From: Ciona intestinalis
Lineage: Eukaryota; Chordata; Ascidiacea; Phlebobranchia; Cionidae
NCBI RefSeq assembly: GCF_000224145.3
Contig: NW_004190488.1
Location: 165,059-229,058 of the forward strand
Direction of reading: 5' to 3'
Length of the DNA stretch: 64,000 nt
Of this stretch, positions 28,901 through 40,100 are shown in pieces. How positions within the stretch are numbered: position 1 is the first letter of the stretch; each line of letters begins with the position of its first letter. The notes beneath the pieces are model-generated. The model had not been told where the DNA came from and made no database searches. It saw only the letters and a list, made by a program, of their open reading frames with translations. The position numbers and the translations under genes were made by a program.

Positions 28901-31900
28901 CGTGTTTTAAAAAATTAAAACGGTCTGTGGGAGTCGTGAGGATACGGTTTTACAATTCGTTAAATATTCTTTGTTTACTACCGAATGTGACGAGAAAATA
29001 GAACAAAAAGGTGTTCTTTCTTCCCCCACCCTACTATAAACTTAATTATAAAAAGATTTTTTGAAAAAATGTTTATCTAGAATAAACTTAATTTTGAGTT
29101 CACCGAAACAAAGGAATTCCCCACACGAGTTAGAAGGTCAATGTCAAGACCACAGCTTATCTGATCGTCATCGTTTTCGATTTTGTTTTTTTCGCCGACT
29201 ATAACCGAAGGCAGTTTCATTGTTTACTAAATCAGTAATAAATTTATAGATCTAATTATACTACCATGTTATGTTACTCACGGACATCCAACGCAAAAGA
29301 TTAAACAAAAGTTTCGTAGGTTCTTCATGTGAAGCAATCCACTTTCTCTCCAAAGAGGGCGAGGCAATAGTGCGCATGCGCGGACTCCCGTTCACTGCTG
29401 GACCACGTGATATTGTGAGTTCAATATAAAAAAAATAAATATGGATTTGGAAAAAAAGCGAAAAGTACAGTGTATTAATGCAAGCATTTTTTATATAAAA
29501 AATATATTTTTAAGGTCGAGTTTTTCGGAGACGAAATTCCAGTTGCTCACGGCGAGGAAGGTGTCTTATTGGTTAAATTTGCTGACGGCCGCCCAACTGG
29601 TGACGCGTTTGTTTTGTTTACCAGCGAAAAGGTAAAGTAGCCTCACCGTTTCTAATTAAGAAGCACGTATGAAAGTCGTGTCAATTATATGTCTTTTGTT
29701 TATTCAAAGTACATTTGCAGCGTGAGCTGTATACTGGCTGATTGTATGATTGTGTATTAATTAAATGATTGAAGTTTAAGAATTCAGATCGCGATTACAA
29801 AGCATTGTCAGCCCTCTATGTATGATATTGGTTGTAATGAATTGAAGTATAAACGAGAATTTATTTTTGTATATATAGTTTGCGGTTGCTGCCTTGAACA
29901 AGCATAAACTAACGCTAGGCAAGCGATACGTGGAAATATTCAAAAGCACTGCAGCTGAAGTTCAGCAGGTAGGTGGCAACTTATTTAGCTGTAACTTAAA
30001 TTGACAGTAATCTGTGTGACTATGACGTGTAATTGGCCGATGTCATTAAAACAGTTAAAGGGACTTTGTTCGTCCAGATTTGCTTGGACACTAAGAATAA
30101 TACGTGATTGTTCAACGCTTGTTAGACCGTAAAACTTTTACGCCCGGGGGCGAGTTTTATCAGCGCTGCGCAACTTTCTTGATTACTACATTTCGTAACT
30201 GCGTTCCGTACATTTAGGTAACGGCCATCTAGTCTAGAGGTAAAGGATTTTGTTTTCGCAAAACATGTTAAAAGTGAAAAAGGCCGAGAGAAAATATAAG
30301 GGCAAGTGAATTAAAACGGGTTGTACCAGATTAATACGGTGTATATATGCTTTAGAGGTGTATAATCTTAAGGTGTTTTGGTGTTTTATGCTAGTGTTGG
30401 TGTTTAATTAACATAAAACAAAAACAAAGCTTAGTTAACAATAACAAGGTTTTGTTTCAAGTTAATGCAGCTTTGGTGATCTAATAATTGAAAGTAAGTT
30501 AACGCGAGTTTTCAATTTGGACATTTATTTAATCCCCACAACCTAACCTATAAACTCTGTAAAAAATATGGTTTAACTCGGTGCATGTCCTTTACCTATA
30601 TTACCAATATACTTATATATAGGTATAAGTATATTTCTTGGTGATGTAAAATTTGTAGCTTATATTTAAATGCTTATTTAAAAGTTCTTTTTTAAACTTA
30701 TCCCTTTCGAGTGAAAACTACTTCAGTTTTTCGCGTTTGACCAAAAATGTAACGTCCACAGGTTTTAAGCCGCCACATGACGAGCCCAATCATACCCACT
30801 ATGCCATCAGCAATGCCATTTTCATTTGTAGCAGGAGGACCACATATGTTGGGTCATCAGCCTCATATTTTACCCCCACCGCAACAACCAGTACCCGCTG
30901 GGGCCATCCGGAACTGCATAAGGTATAATGCCCTAACTAGCTGTTCGAATATCGGTTTCTAACTGTTAGAATATTGGTTAATATTTGGGCTTAATTATAA
31001 AGCGTGTACTTTGCTTAGACTGCGAGGAATGCCATACTCTGCTACAGTTGAAGACATCACATCATTTCTTGGGGAATTGGCAAACTCAATACTACCACAT
31101 GGAATTCATATGGTACTAAATCAACAGGTCAGTTTTAAACAGATTATTTAAATATTTGAAGTTTTACCAGAAGAGATTTGGTATGATATAGTAGGCTAGG
31201 GTAGGATGGAACGAGTTTTTATTCTTTTTTCCCGTTTCATATAACTATATAACCGTAAGTCTACAACCCTAAAAGAGCCTCCGTAATTATTGAACATAAG
31301 GAAACATGGGTTTTAGGTGCTAACAATATCCCATTTTACCCCAAAGTACTACCTACCCACAGTATATTTAAATAATCTCCAAACACCGTGAACAATAATG
31401 GATCTTACCTTATGTAATAATAGGGTCGTCCATCCGGTGACGCGTTCATACAACTGTCGTCTGTCGAAAAATGCAGCCAAGCTGCCCTGGACGTTAGTAA
31501 AGGAGGTTGCCACAAAAGGCACATGGGTGAAAGGTACGTTGAGGTGTTTCAATGTTCCGGTGATGAAATGAACATGGTGCTTATGGGTGGAACGCTCAAC
31601 CGTAATGGCATGCTACCCCCGCCTGGAATGGGTGAGTTAAGAGACAGACAAATTAAAAACTAAACAACTTATTCTATAATTCCAATTCTGTTTTTGTTAT
31701 GTTATGTGCTATTTTAATTCATAAAACAACCGATTTTTATTTCCGCAGCAATATTATCTCAAGAACCGGTTCCAGCGCCGCCTGTCTCTTTGCCTGCTAC
31801 TAACTTTCCAGCCCACCCTCCAGTTTCTGCTCCATTCATTTTACAAACTCCACATGGCACGTTACTGATGCAGACGCCACTGCCACAGACATCTGGCATC

Positions 31901-33051
31901 CAACCAGCTCACCCTATCGAAATAATTCACCCCCACACTTTATTCACTGCCCCACGAACTATATATCAGCAAGTAAGCTAAATAAGAAGTTACCAGTCCA
32001 GTTTAAAGGTGTAAAACCGTAAAGTTTTGTTTTTGTCACCCATAGACATATATTTCCGTTTAGAGATGCTAATTACGGACGTATATACAGCCAGTATTAT
32101 ATAGTACTGCGGGGTAGATAGGACACCTTAAGCTTATAATATCCAAACATCCTGATCTTGTTTTAAACAATAATCAACGGTCTACGGGAGTCGTCAGGAT
32201 ACGGTTTTATAATTGTTGCATGTTCTTTGTTTACTATACCAAATGGCACGAGAACACAGATTGAAAAGGTGTCCCATCTTACCCATCCTACTATATAGTA
32301 ATGTATCTTATGTAAAAACTTTTAAATGTGCCTTTAAAGTCACAAAGGTAAAGTATACTAAAATCTTTGTCATTTTCAGCCAGCGTATTTGCCGTACACC
32401 CCATATCTCCCCACACCACCAGTCTCACCGACAACCCCAACACCATCTCTTCCAATACCTGCAAACCACCCAATAACAGGTGTACCAGGCAACGGGGTAC
32501 AAGTTCGTATGCAGGGCATGCCTTACAACGCAGGAGTTGCCGATATAATGGCGTTTTTCAAAGGATACAACGTAAGCCTAGTCGTTAAGTATGGTTTTAA
32601 CGAGTAGCGTAATTGCGCTGACAGGGCAGTCGTTTCCTCACGAATCAACACGATTATGACGTAAAAGTCGATTCGTACAGTTTATACAAGTGCTGGTGCG
32701 GATAGATTTAAAACGCTCCAGGCGCAACCAAAACAGTAATAGTGGCCTGTAAGTGCTGAGGTGTACCAGCTAAACAACTAGTTTTATAAAAACAAACTCT
32801 CCTCGGCTAAGCCGGCAGCGTTGGGTATTACAGAACTTCTAACAGTAGTGTTCTAAATAACTGCATTGAATTGACGCATTTTTTTACCGCAGCTGAATTC
32901 TGAATCAATAAAACTGATTTACAATGACAAGTTGCGACCAACTGGAGAAGCTCTGGTAACATTTCCAAGCCTAGAGGAAAGTCATAGAGCTGTTGTAGAA
33001 AATAACCGAAAACTTATGGGAAATCGGTACATCGAACTGCTGCTTATTTAA
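22915..33051 (+). CDS. ESRP: Epithelial splicing regulatory protein (ESRP / Fusilli)
   Basis: Eighteen exons: 22915-23076, 24034-24159, 25018-25163, 25685-25791, 26297-26392, 26706-26760, 27141-27251, 27823-27955, 28582-28624, 29320-29414, 29515-29631, 29879-29968, 30762-30922, 31019-31127, 31424-31631, 31749-31972, 32380-32571, 32893-33051; 777 aa. ESRPs bind GU-rich RNA and drive epithelial exon choice. The N-terminal region ([42 protein letters not shown]) matches ESRP. RRM1 (about 240-315) has [14 protein letters not shown] and [13 protein letters not shown]2 (about 344-427) has [13 protein letters not shown] and [15 protein letters not shown]3 (about 475-565) has [12 protein letters not shown] and [13 protein letters not shown] Pro-rich linker leads to a fourth RRM-like unit (about 701-777, [12 protein letters not shown] to [10 protein letters not shown]). 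An in-frame TAA nine bases upstream fixes the start. Intron 5 has a GC donor (26393). Introns carry about ten MITEs. Confidence 0.95.
23686..23886 (+). mobile_element. MITE copy 5
   Basis: Full-length, in ESRP intron 1. Ends TATAGTAGAGTGGGAGAAG and CCCCCCTACTATATA. Confidence 0.85.
24188..24399 (-). mobile_element. MITE copy 6
   Basis: Full-length reverse copy in ESRP intron 2, directly abutting copy 7. Confidence 0.8.
24395..24597 (+). mobile_element. MITE copy 7
   Basis: Diverged forward copy that shares the TATA junction with copy 6, giving a back-to-back pair. Confidence 0.7.
24705..24925 (+). mobile_element. SINE, head unrecognisable
   Basis: Middle and tail present (CTTCAACCCAGTGGTCATAA; GTGTTATAACGACTATTG). 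ESRP intron 2. Confidence 0.65.
25284..25540 (+). mobile_element. tRNA-derived SINE, internally shortened
   Basis: Head GGCGCCATGGCACAGTAGTG and B box GGTTCGAGGCTC, tail to TTACATTCATTCATTC. ESRP intron 3. Confidence 0.75.
25824..25977 (-). mobile_element. MITE copy 8, shortened
   Basis: The left arm is largely deleted; GTAGTAAACAAAGAACATTC and the right end GGTGTCCCATCTTACCCCA are kept. ESRP intron 4. Confidence 0.75.
26062..26262 (+). mobile_element. MITE copy 9
   Basis: Diverged forward copy ending about 35 bases before ESRP exon 5. Confidence 0.75.
26781..26976 (-). mobile_element. MITE copy 10
   Basis: Begins 20 bases after the donor of ESRP exon 6. Ends TATAGTATGGTGGGGGAAG and CCCCCATCCTACTATATA. 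Confidence 0.85.
27343..27546 (-). mobile_element. MITE copy 11
   Basis: Full-length, in ESRP intron 7. The right end has an expanded C run. Confidence 0.85.
28860..29040 (+). mobile_element. MITE copy 12, left end missing
   Basis: The core from CTCACCTTTTGGCACATAA to CCCCCACCCTACTATA is present, in ESRP intron 9. Confidence 0.75.
31186..31352 (-). mobile_element. MITE copy 13, diverged
   Basis: ESRP intron 14. Ends TATAGTAGGCTAGGGTAGG and CCCATTTTACCCCAAAGTAC. Confidence 0.65.
32098..32298 (+). mobile_element. MITE copy 14
   Basis: ESRP intron 16. Full core, ends TATATAGTACTGCGGGGTAG and CCCATCCTACTATATA. Confidence 0.85.
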
Positions 33052-34112
33052 CAAAAAAGCTGTGCAAGTGAAACCAATGTTAAAAGTAGACGATGTATCA
33101 CTAGCTATGTTATGCTGCTGAATTGCGTTGTTGCCTTTGTTGCTGTGTAGTTTTGAAAATCAATTGCTTCGTTTTCGTTAGTCCTAATTATTGCACCAGC
33201 TGCAAGACATAACTCAACGGTGCGTCAGTTTATTTATTTTTTTGTGTGTGGTAATTCATTACAAAGTGCAAGTGAGTTCGTTGCTTCGCTGAGACGAGCT
33301 TGTGCGTGCCATTATTGTGCTTTATGTACATACGAATATGTCCTACTATATGCAATCACATTGCTTATACCGCCTGAAGTGTCTTACGTTTCCAAATCCT
33401 TCTCATTCTACGTACATTGTTCTGTATTGCCGCCATGTTCGCGTACTTGACTAAGTTATTCTATTTTACGTTTCTCCGACAGTAGAGAATACAAATAATG
33501 GACATTAAAATCGATTTTTATTTATTTACAACTTCATAGAAAAGACACGATCCTTCAGAATATGTACAACGTGACCGTGCAGCTCCCGGCGTTCGAGACA
33601 GTTTGCTTGGGGTAAAATAAGATTTATATATAATATGTATATACGTTGTTTGGCGGGTGGAGGTAAAACTACAATGAGGCATTAGCATTGGTAGGACCAA
33701 CTGTAAGTTGAGGAAAAGCATGGCACGCTAGATAACGAAACCACCCAAGTTCAGCACGAGTTATATAGATCACTTAGTTTAAAAACGCACCATTGGAACT
33801 CATTAGCAAAAAAACAGAACCACGTCATACTAAAACATAGAAAATAAAAGGAAAACGTAAGAAACCGTAGTGTTGACGGGGAGGCAGCCAACCTGATACG
33901 CCGAGCACGATGCGAGCTGAATTCACTTGATTCAAGTTTGGAGCGGAAAAGAAAAAACATCAACGGCACCGCACGTCGCATGACAGTGTTGGGCGTTGAC
34001 AAGCACGGGCGAAATGCACAGAAGAAAAATAGAATGAAACTTGCAGGGACCCGCAGCCCCTTCGTACACGAAAAGAATAATTATAAACAACAACAAGAAA
34101 ATATCGCGAGCA
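33052..34112. terminator. Convergent 3' ends of ESRP (+) and the insulin receptor (-)
   Basis: The two genes face each other across 1061 bases. At 33504-33509 there is ATTAAA for the + strand, and at about 33516-33528 a TTTATTTATT run that reads AATAAATAAA on the - strand. Both transcripts could therefore be cleaved in the same 50-bp region. Short open frames here show no recognisable family. Confidence 0.4.
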
Positions 34113-37100
34113 TCAGCAGATTGTTGAATTGTTCCGCGAATAAAGCGTTAAATGGATCGAACCGTCCTTATCGTCGTAATCGGCTGAAGGGTCGTTTTGA
34201 TGGAGACCATTAAGCCTACAGTAAGCCGAACTTTCGTCGTCGCTCTGCTTACTCTCGTCTTCATGGACATCAGCTGCAACTTGCTTCGGTAGAAACCGAA
34301 CCCTCTCACTCGAACCCGAGGCCACGAAGCCGTCTCCGTCGTTGGAAATTTCTTCCGCTCTGTAGAAAAAAAACAAGTTTAGTTACGTGGACGTAACTAA
34401 TATATATATATATTTCATAGAAATGGAGTATAGTAGTGACTGACTAAAAATAGCTGGCAACATTAAGAATTATTAAACCGTATATATACGGCTTAATATA
34501 TATAGTAGGATGGGGGAAGACGGAACACTTTTAGCACATAACATTTAAATATCCTGATCGTGTTTAACAATTAACGGCGGTCTAGGGAGTCTTGAGGATA
34601 CGGTTTAATAATTCTTTGAATGTTCATTGTTTTCTACCAAATGGTAACAAAAGTATAGAATGAAAAGATGCCCTATCTTTCCCCACTCTACTATACTTAT
34701 TAACTATAGCTTGCGCGGTTAGAATACGAACTAGGACAAATCGTCATTACGCAGAGTTAAGATAATAAAAATGTGAATGACTAATCTATGATGGTAATTT
34801 ATTCATAACAAAATCTTACTTACTTTTTCATGGATGAAAATTGCTTTTAATTAAATTAAAAGTATTAAATCAACATAAAACATAAATAGACTTTAATACT
34901 CTATGCTCAAACTTAATATTTTACGCTAAAGATTATTTTACCATTATGGGTGATAGCAGGGGACAAAATATATGAATGTAATGTATGAATGAATGAACGT
35001 AACTTGCTTTATCCTCGCATGGCCCGAAAACGACAGTCGTTATCACACGGGTTTAACACTTTGTGCCAGCTTACGAGTTACCAAGTATGTTACTTTGTGG
35101 GTGATTATTTTTTTGGGATTTTTTATTTTTTTTTATGTATGACACATGGACAACNNNNNNNNNNNNNNNNNNNNNNNNNNNNNNNNNNNNNNNNNNNNNN
35201 NNNNNNNNNNNNNNNNNNNNNNNNNNNNNNNNNNNNNNNNNNNNNNNNNNNNNNNNNNNNNNNNNNNNNNNNNNNNNNNGCCTTGAACCCATTACCTAAT
35301 GGGTTACAGGCAGGCGCGCTAACCACTACGCCACGGCGCCGGTATAAAGTAGTACTCACTGTTTTGTTTCGTGAAAGAAAGAATCTTGCTTGAAACGATC
35401 AGATAAATCGGGAGATAACGAAGCCACGATCTCTAAAAACGTTGGTCGCATGCTGGGGCTATAGTGCCAACACATAAGCATCATGTCGTATCTGTTGAAA
35501 AACGGTAAAACAAAACATTTTAATTGATTGTTACTGTACATCTATGTGGTTCACAATTGGAACGATTTATATACTTGTAATAGAAAGTTTAGAGGTTTTT
35601 AATAACGGAAAATACAGTTAAACAATTTATGGAAACTTTTTGAGCTACCTAAAATCTATTGTAAATATTAGACGAGTACTTAAAAACAACCTACTTGTGG
35701 TAGGTTAAGAATACAAATATTTAATCACTTATATTTTTTTTCGATGTAATAGTAGAAAACTACCAAATATGTTACAAATATTATTAAAAAAAACGGTTTG
35801 TGTTTAAAAAACATCCTGTTTGTGTAAAGTGAAATACAAAACTTTGTACTTACAGCTTCGAAGGACATTCCTTTGGCTGTTCCATGTATCCACCATCGAT
35901 GACAAACCTTGTGACTTGGTCATGCTGTTGGCCTTGATATGGTTGTTCTGCTAAAGTAGCAATCTCCCATAACACGATACCAAACGACCAAACATCGCTA
36001 CGAGAGTCAAACACGCCATCTTTTAACGACTCAGGTGCCATCCAACGTACAGGGAGAATTCCTAACAATATGTGTTCAATTTAGTATTGATTTGTGAAAA
36101 ATTAGGGCAATGGTTATTTTTTTTGTTGCAATGCATTTGAAAACGCTTGTTGGACTTTAGACATTGATTAACAATAACAATGTTTATTTGCAGAAAAATT
36201 CTAATGTAGCGTGTTAATAGGTTTATGTTAACGATTAAATGCATTTTATCAACTTTTTTCTTTTTTGTTTTCTTCCTACCTGGTGGATTATACTCTTTAT
36301 TGTTATTTTATTTAACTGTTATTGTAGAATGTGACACGAATGTGGTAATTTAGGCAAAATAAATTTACCAGTTAATCTTACTAGAATAAGAAAAATTAAA
36401 TACTCCAATTTTCTTTTAAAAAAATGTTCCTTCTTTATGACTTTTTATAAGGCTGAGGTTGTATGGCTCATTATGGGATCACAGTAGCAACAAAGAACAT
36501 TTTAATTTTGTCAATCTAAATTTAAAAAAATATGAACATCTTGATTATTTCCCTTACCTCTGCTATCAATGCGGTAATAATCTGTCTCGTAAACATCACG
36601 CGTCAATCCAAAGTCACCGATCTTAACTGTGAGGTCTTCATGCACCAAACAATTACGAGCAGCGAGATCTCTATGGACGTATTTTGTCTCTGAAAGATAG
36701 CTCATCCCGTCGGCTATTTCACCACACATTTGTAGCTTCTGTTGTAGACTAGGGGGATCACCTTTGCGAATCTAGGTTGAAATTAATCTTTTAGTGGCGC
36801 ATTTGGTATGAAATACGTAGTGTATTTTCGACGTTTATCAGCCATCTGGCAAGATGGTTTCAAATTAATACTAAAAGCAACAATAATAAAAAATTAGTAG
36901 ATAATATAGTAGGGTGGGAGAAGATGGGACACCTTTAGCAGATAATATCCAAATATAATGATCTTGTTTTAAACAAATATAACAATGGTCTATGGGACTT
37001 GTGAGGATATGGTTTGATAATTCTTTAAAAGTTGTTTGTTTGCTACTAAATTGGATGAGAAAATAGAATGAACAGATGTCCCATCTTTTCCCACGCTACT

Positions 37101-40100
37101 ATATAATAAGAAAATTAATATTCTTAATTATTATTAACCCCGAAAAATTGACCAAATACCTCAGCATCTGGTCTGGTGGAACGCAGGTAAGTTTTGAGAT
37201 CTCCTTTTGCCATGAACTCCATGATAACCATGGGCCGTTTTGACATGGATACCACCCCAAGTAAACGAACAACATGGTGGGAGTTGAATGCTTTCATAAC
37301 GCTCGCTTCTTTCAAAAATTCCATTCTAAATTTTTTTGTTGAAATTGGGCTCAGAATATTTGAAGTTTAAGTTAAAATTAAAATTTAACAAAAAAAAGAT
37401 AAAAATGTGGCATTTTTATATATTTATAATTTGATATGGTTAATATTGAAATACCCTAATGATGTTTTAAACAATATATTTCGTTATCATAAACAATTAA
37501 TGGCTTCTGTGGTAGTTACGAGGATACGATTTTATAATTCTTTAGTATTATTTGTTTACTATTACTACCAAATGGGACGACATAGAATAATGTCCCATCT
37601 ACCCTACTATATAAAAAAACATGCCTATATTAAATGTCTATACATTGTATTTCAACCAGTGCACTATTGACTGCGTTTAAGTTGGTTATTACAGGTCAAG
37701 AGAAGACCTCAGTTTATATTTAATTACTGCTAATTGACGAATAACATAACACATAAAAATACACCTAAAAAATCTAGAAAAATCCAGGTAATTTTATTAA
37801 CAGCAGGAAGCCACAAACCAATAAAAGTTTCCAAAAAAAAACTGCATACTTAATGACCAAGAACTGTTATATTTTAGCTTGGTTCAATAAAATGAAAAAT
37901 AGTTTCACCTTTTTGAAATACTTTCATTTCCATGAAGTGTCTTAACAGCAACTTTTGTTTTCGGTTGTCCCTTCACCACCTGCTTTGCCAAACCTTCATA
38001 TACCTGGTGAACAAGAATTTATGAGCGTGTTATAAAAAGGTGTAAAACGATTCTTATTTAAAAAAAATTGAATCAAGAGTTAGCCTATTACTCCACGAGA
38101 GTGTTAAAGTTATAACAGGCATAACATTAGGGGTTTTACTTCAGCTTTAAAAACCGGGATACAACATACGTTTTGCAACCTAATTTTAAACCTAAAACAG
38201 CTTTTAACTTGTTGTTACACCTTATAAACAAGCAGGGTCTAAATATCCTGTATTGGCCAGGTTTCCTATGTAACGATAATGGTACAGCATTTAAAAAAAT
38301 GTAACCGCGGATTTTGTGTGAAAAATGATAAAAAACCCACAGTCTAAGAGAGATACAGATAAAGTATTTAAATTTGGCAATAACTTAAAATTCAATTATA
38401 TCCTTAGCCTATGAGGAATGAGAAATAACATCAGATGAAAAAGTCAGGTCGGTATTAAATTCTACAACAACTGTTTATCTACCTTGCCAAAGTGTCCGTG
38501 CCCAATTTCATCCATCAATTCAACATTTTCTTCCGGAATCTCGTATTCGTCCGGTTCATACACGCCGATACTGGAATATTCCGGATTCACAGAAACATAG
38601 GTCTGAGATTTCTTTGAGTTATGAATTTGCCTGAAATTAATAAAGTTGGAAACTAATTTATTAAAACAACATTTTGTTGTGATGCAATCATATACATTAT
38701 AAAGGAAATTTAATATATTAGATTTAGCCTATCCAAAATACATATAAAATCTTGGTGGTGCCCAAGTATATTAAACAGGACATATGAATATCATTTAAAA
38801 AGCTGTCAACCAAATGACTCCACACTCACTTTTTTAAAAAAGAATCCGCAATATTAAGTAAAAAAGCGGGAAAGCATAACTGACATCAGAATCTTTACAA
38901 TTCATTATTAAACATAAAAAAATCTTCTAAACATAACCCAGCTTTGGTAGGACGACATGAATAGGACAATAAGACATTGAAATGACGGTTAGCCAACTAT
39001 TTGCCAGAAGAGCCAAAATACAAGTATAAATATGCCAGGCAGCAACAATATTTATAACCCACCTTTTTCTCAAGTAGACAATCAATATGACGATCAGTAT
39101 CACGATGATACCGACAACTATAATTGCCACCATTGATGATAAAGACGTCGTATTCACGTCTTCAACAATAAAACTTATGGGTTGTGACCAAACACCTTTA
39201 GCTGCGAGTGAAGTTGGCAGAATACTGGCTTGGTATTTGCCCGGTAACAAGTCCCGAGGTACCGGGCAAGAATTTTTCTTCCGGAATGACATGATTGAAC
39301 AACAGACTTCTCGATCCTGAGCGAAAATATCAGAATTTTTAAGAAGCTGGTAAACAAGATGCTTAACTGTGTAGAAAGTTAATTATTCATTAATTGATGT
39401 TTGCAATTAAATTAATTTTACACTGTGCAGGTAAACAAAAAGCTGAATTGTGTCTAATAGTTAAAATTTAATTACATTTTTATTGCAAAATAACAAACTT
39501 TTCAACAGTAATAGAATTAAATCAATCTGAATTCTAAAACGTATAGTAAGATGGGGGAAGATGGCTCTCACGACTCCAACAGACCAATTTTAATGTTCAA
39601 AACATGATTAGGATATTTGGATACTAAGTGCTCAAGGTGTCCCATTTTCTTCCATACTATTTTATCATAAATTTAAAGAACTATATGAAAGCTCATTAGA
39701 AAACTGATCATCATTTTTACATACCACTGTTTGATCTTGTTTGGTAAACTTAAGATCGTATTTGACAATAAATCCATTGGGGTCTTCTGGGGGCTGCCAT
39801 GTTATAACACTCGGTTTTGACTGAAAAATTTGCAAAATTTTAGGATTTATATTTTAAATTTAAAATTCCAATATATAACTGTTTTTTTTTATGTAAAAAA
39901 ACAGATTTAAAAATGCTTTTTGTAGAAAGTTTTGTGTACTGCTATTTGACAGTAAAATATATATAAGATTAAATATAGATTATCTTCAAACTCATTTAAC
40001 ATAAAACTTGTCGAGATTTTTGTTCTGCTCTTAAAGTGAGTATTTCGTAATTGTTGCAATTTATATTTTAATTCTAAAAAATGCTTCTACACTCATATAG

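Noticed and set aside
34989..35393. Open frames running through the N gap
   Set aside because: They exist only because N is untranslated; the surrounding sequence is a SINE.
39087..39320. 77-codon plus-strand frame
   Set aside because: Antisense to the transmembrane exon of the insulin receptor.
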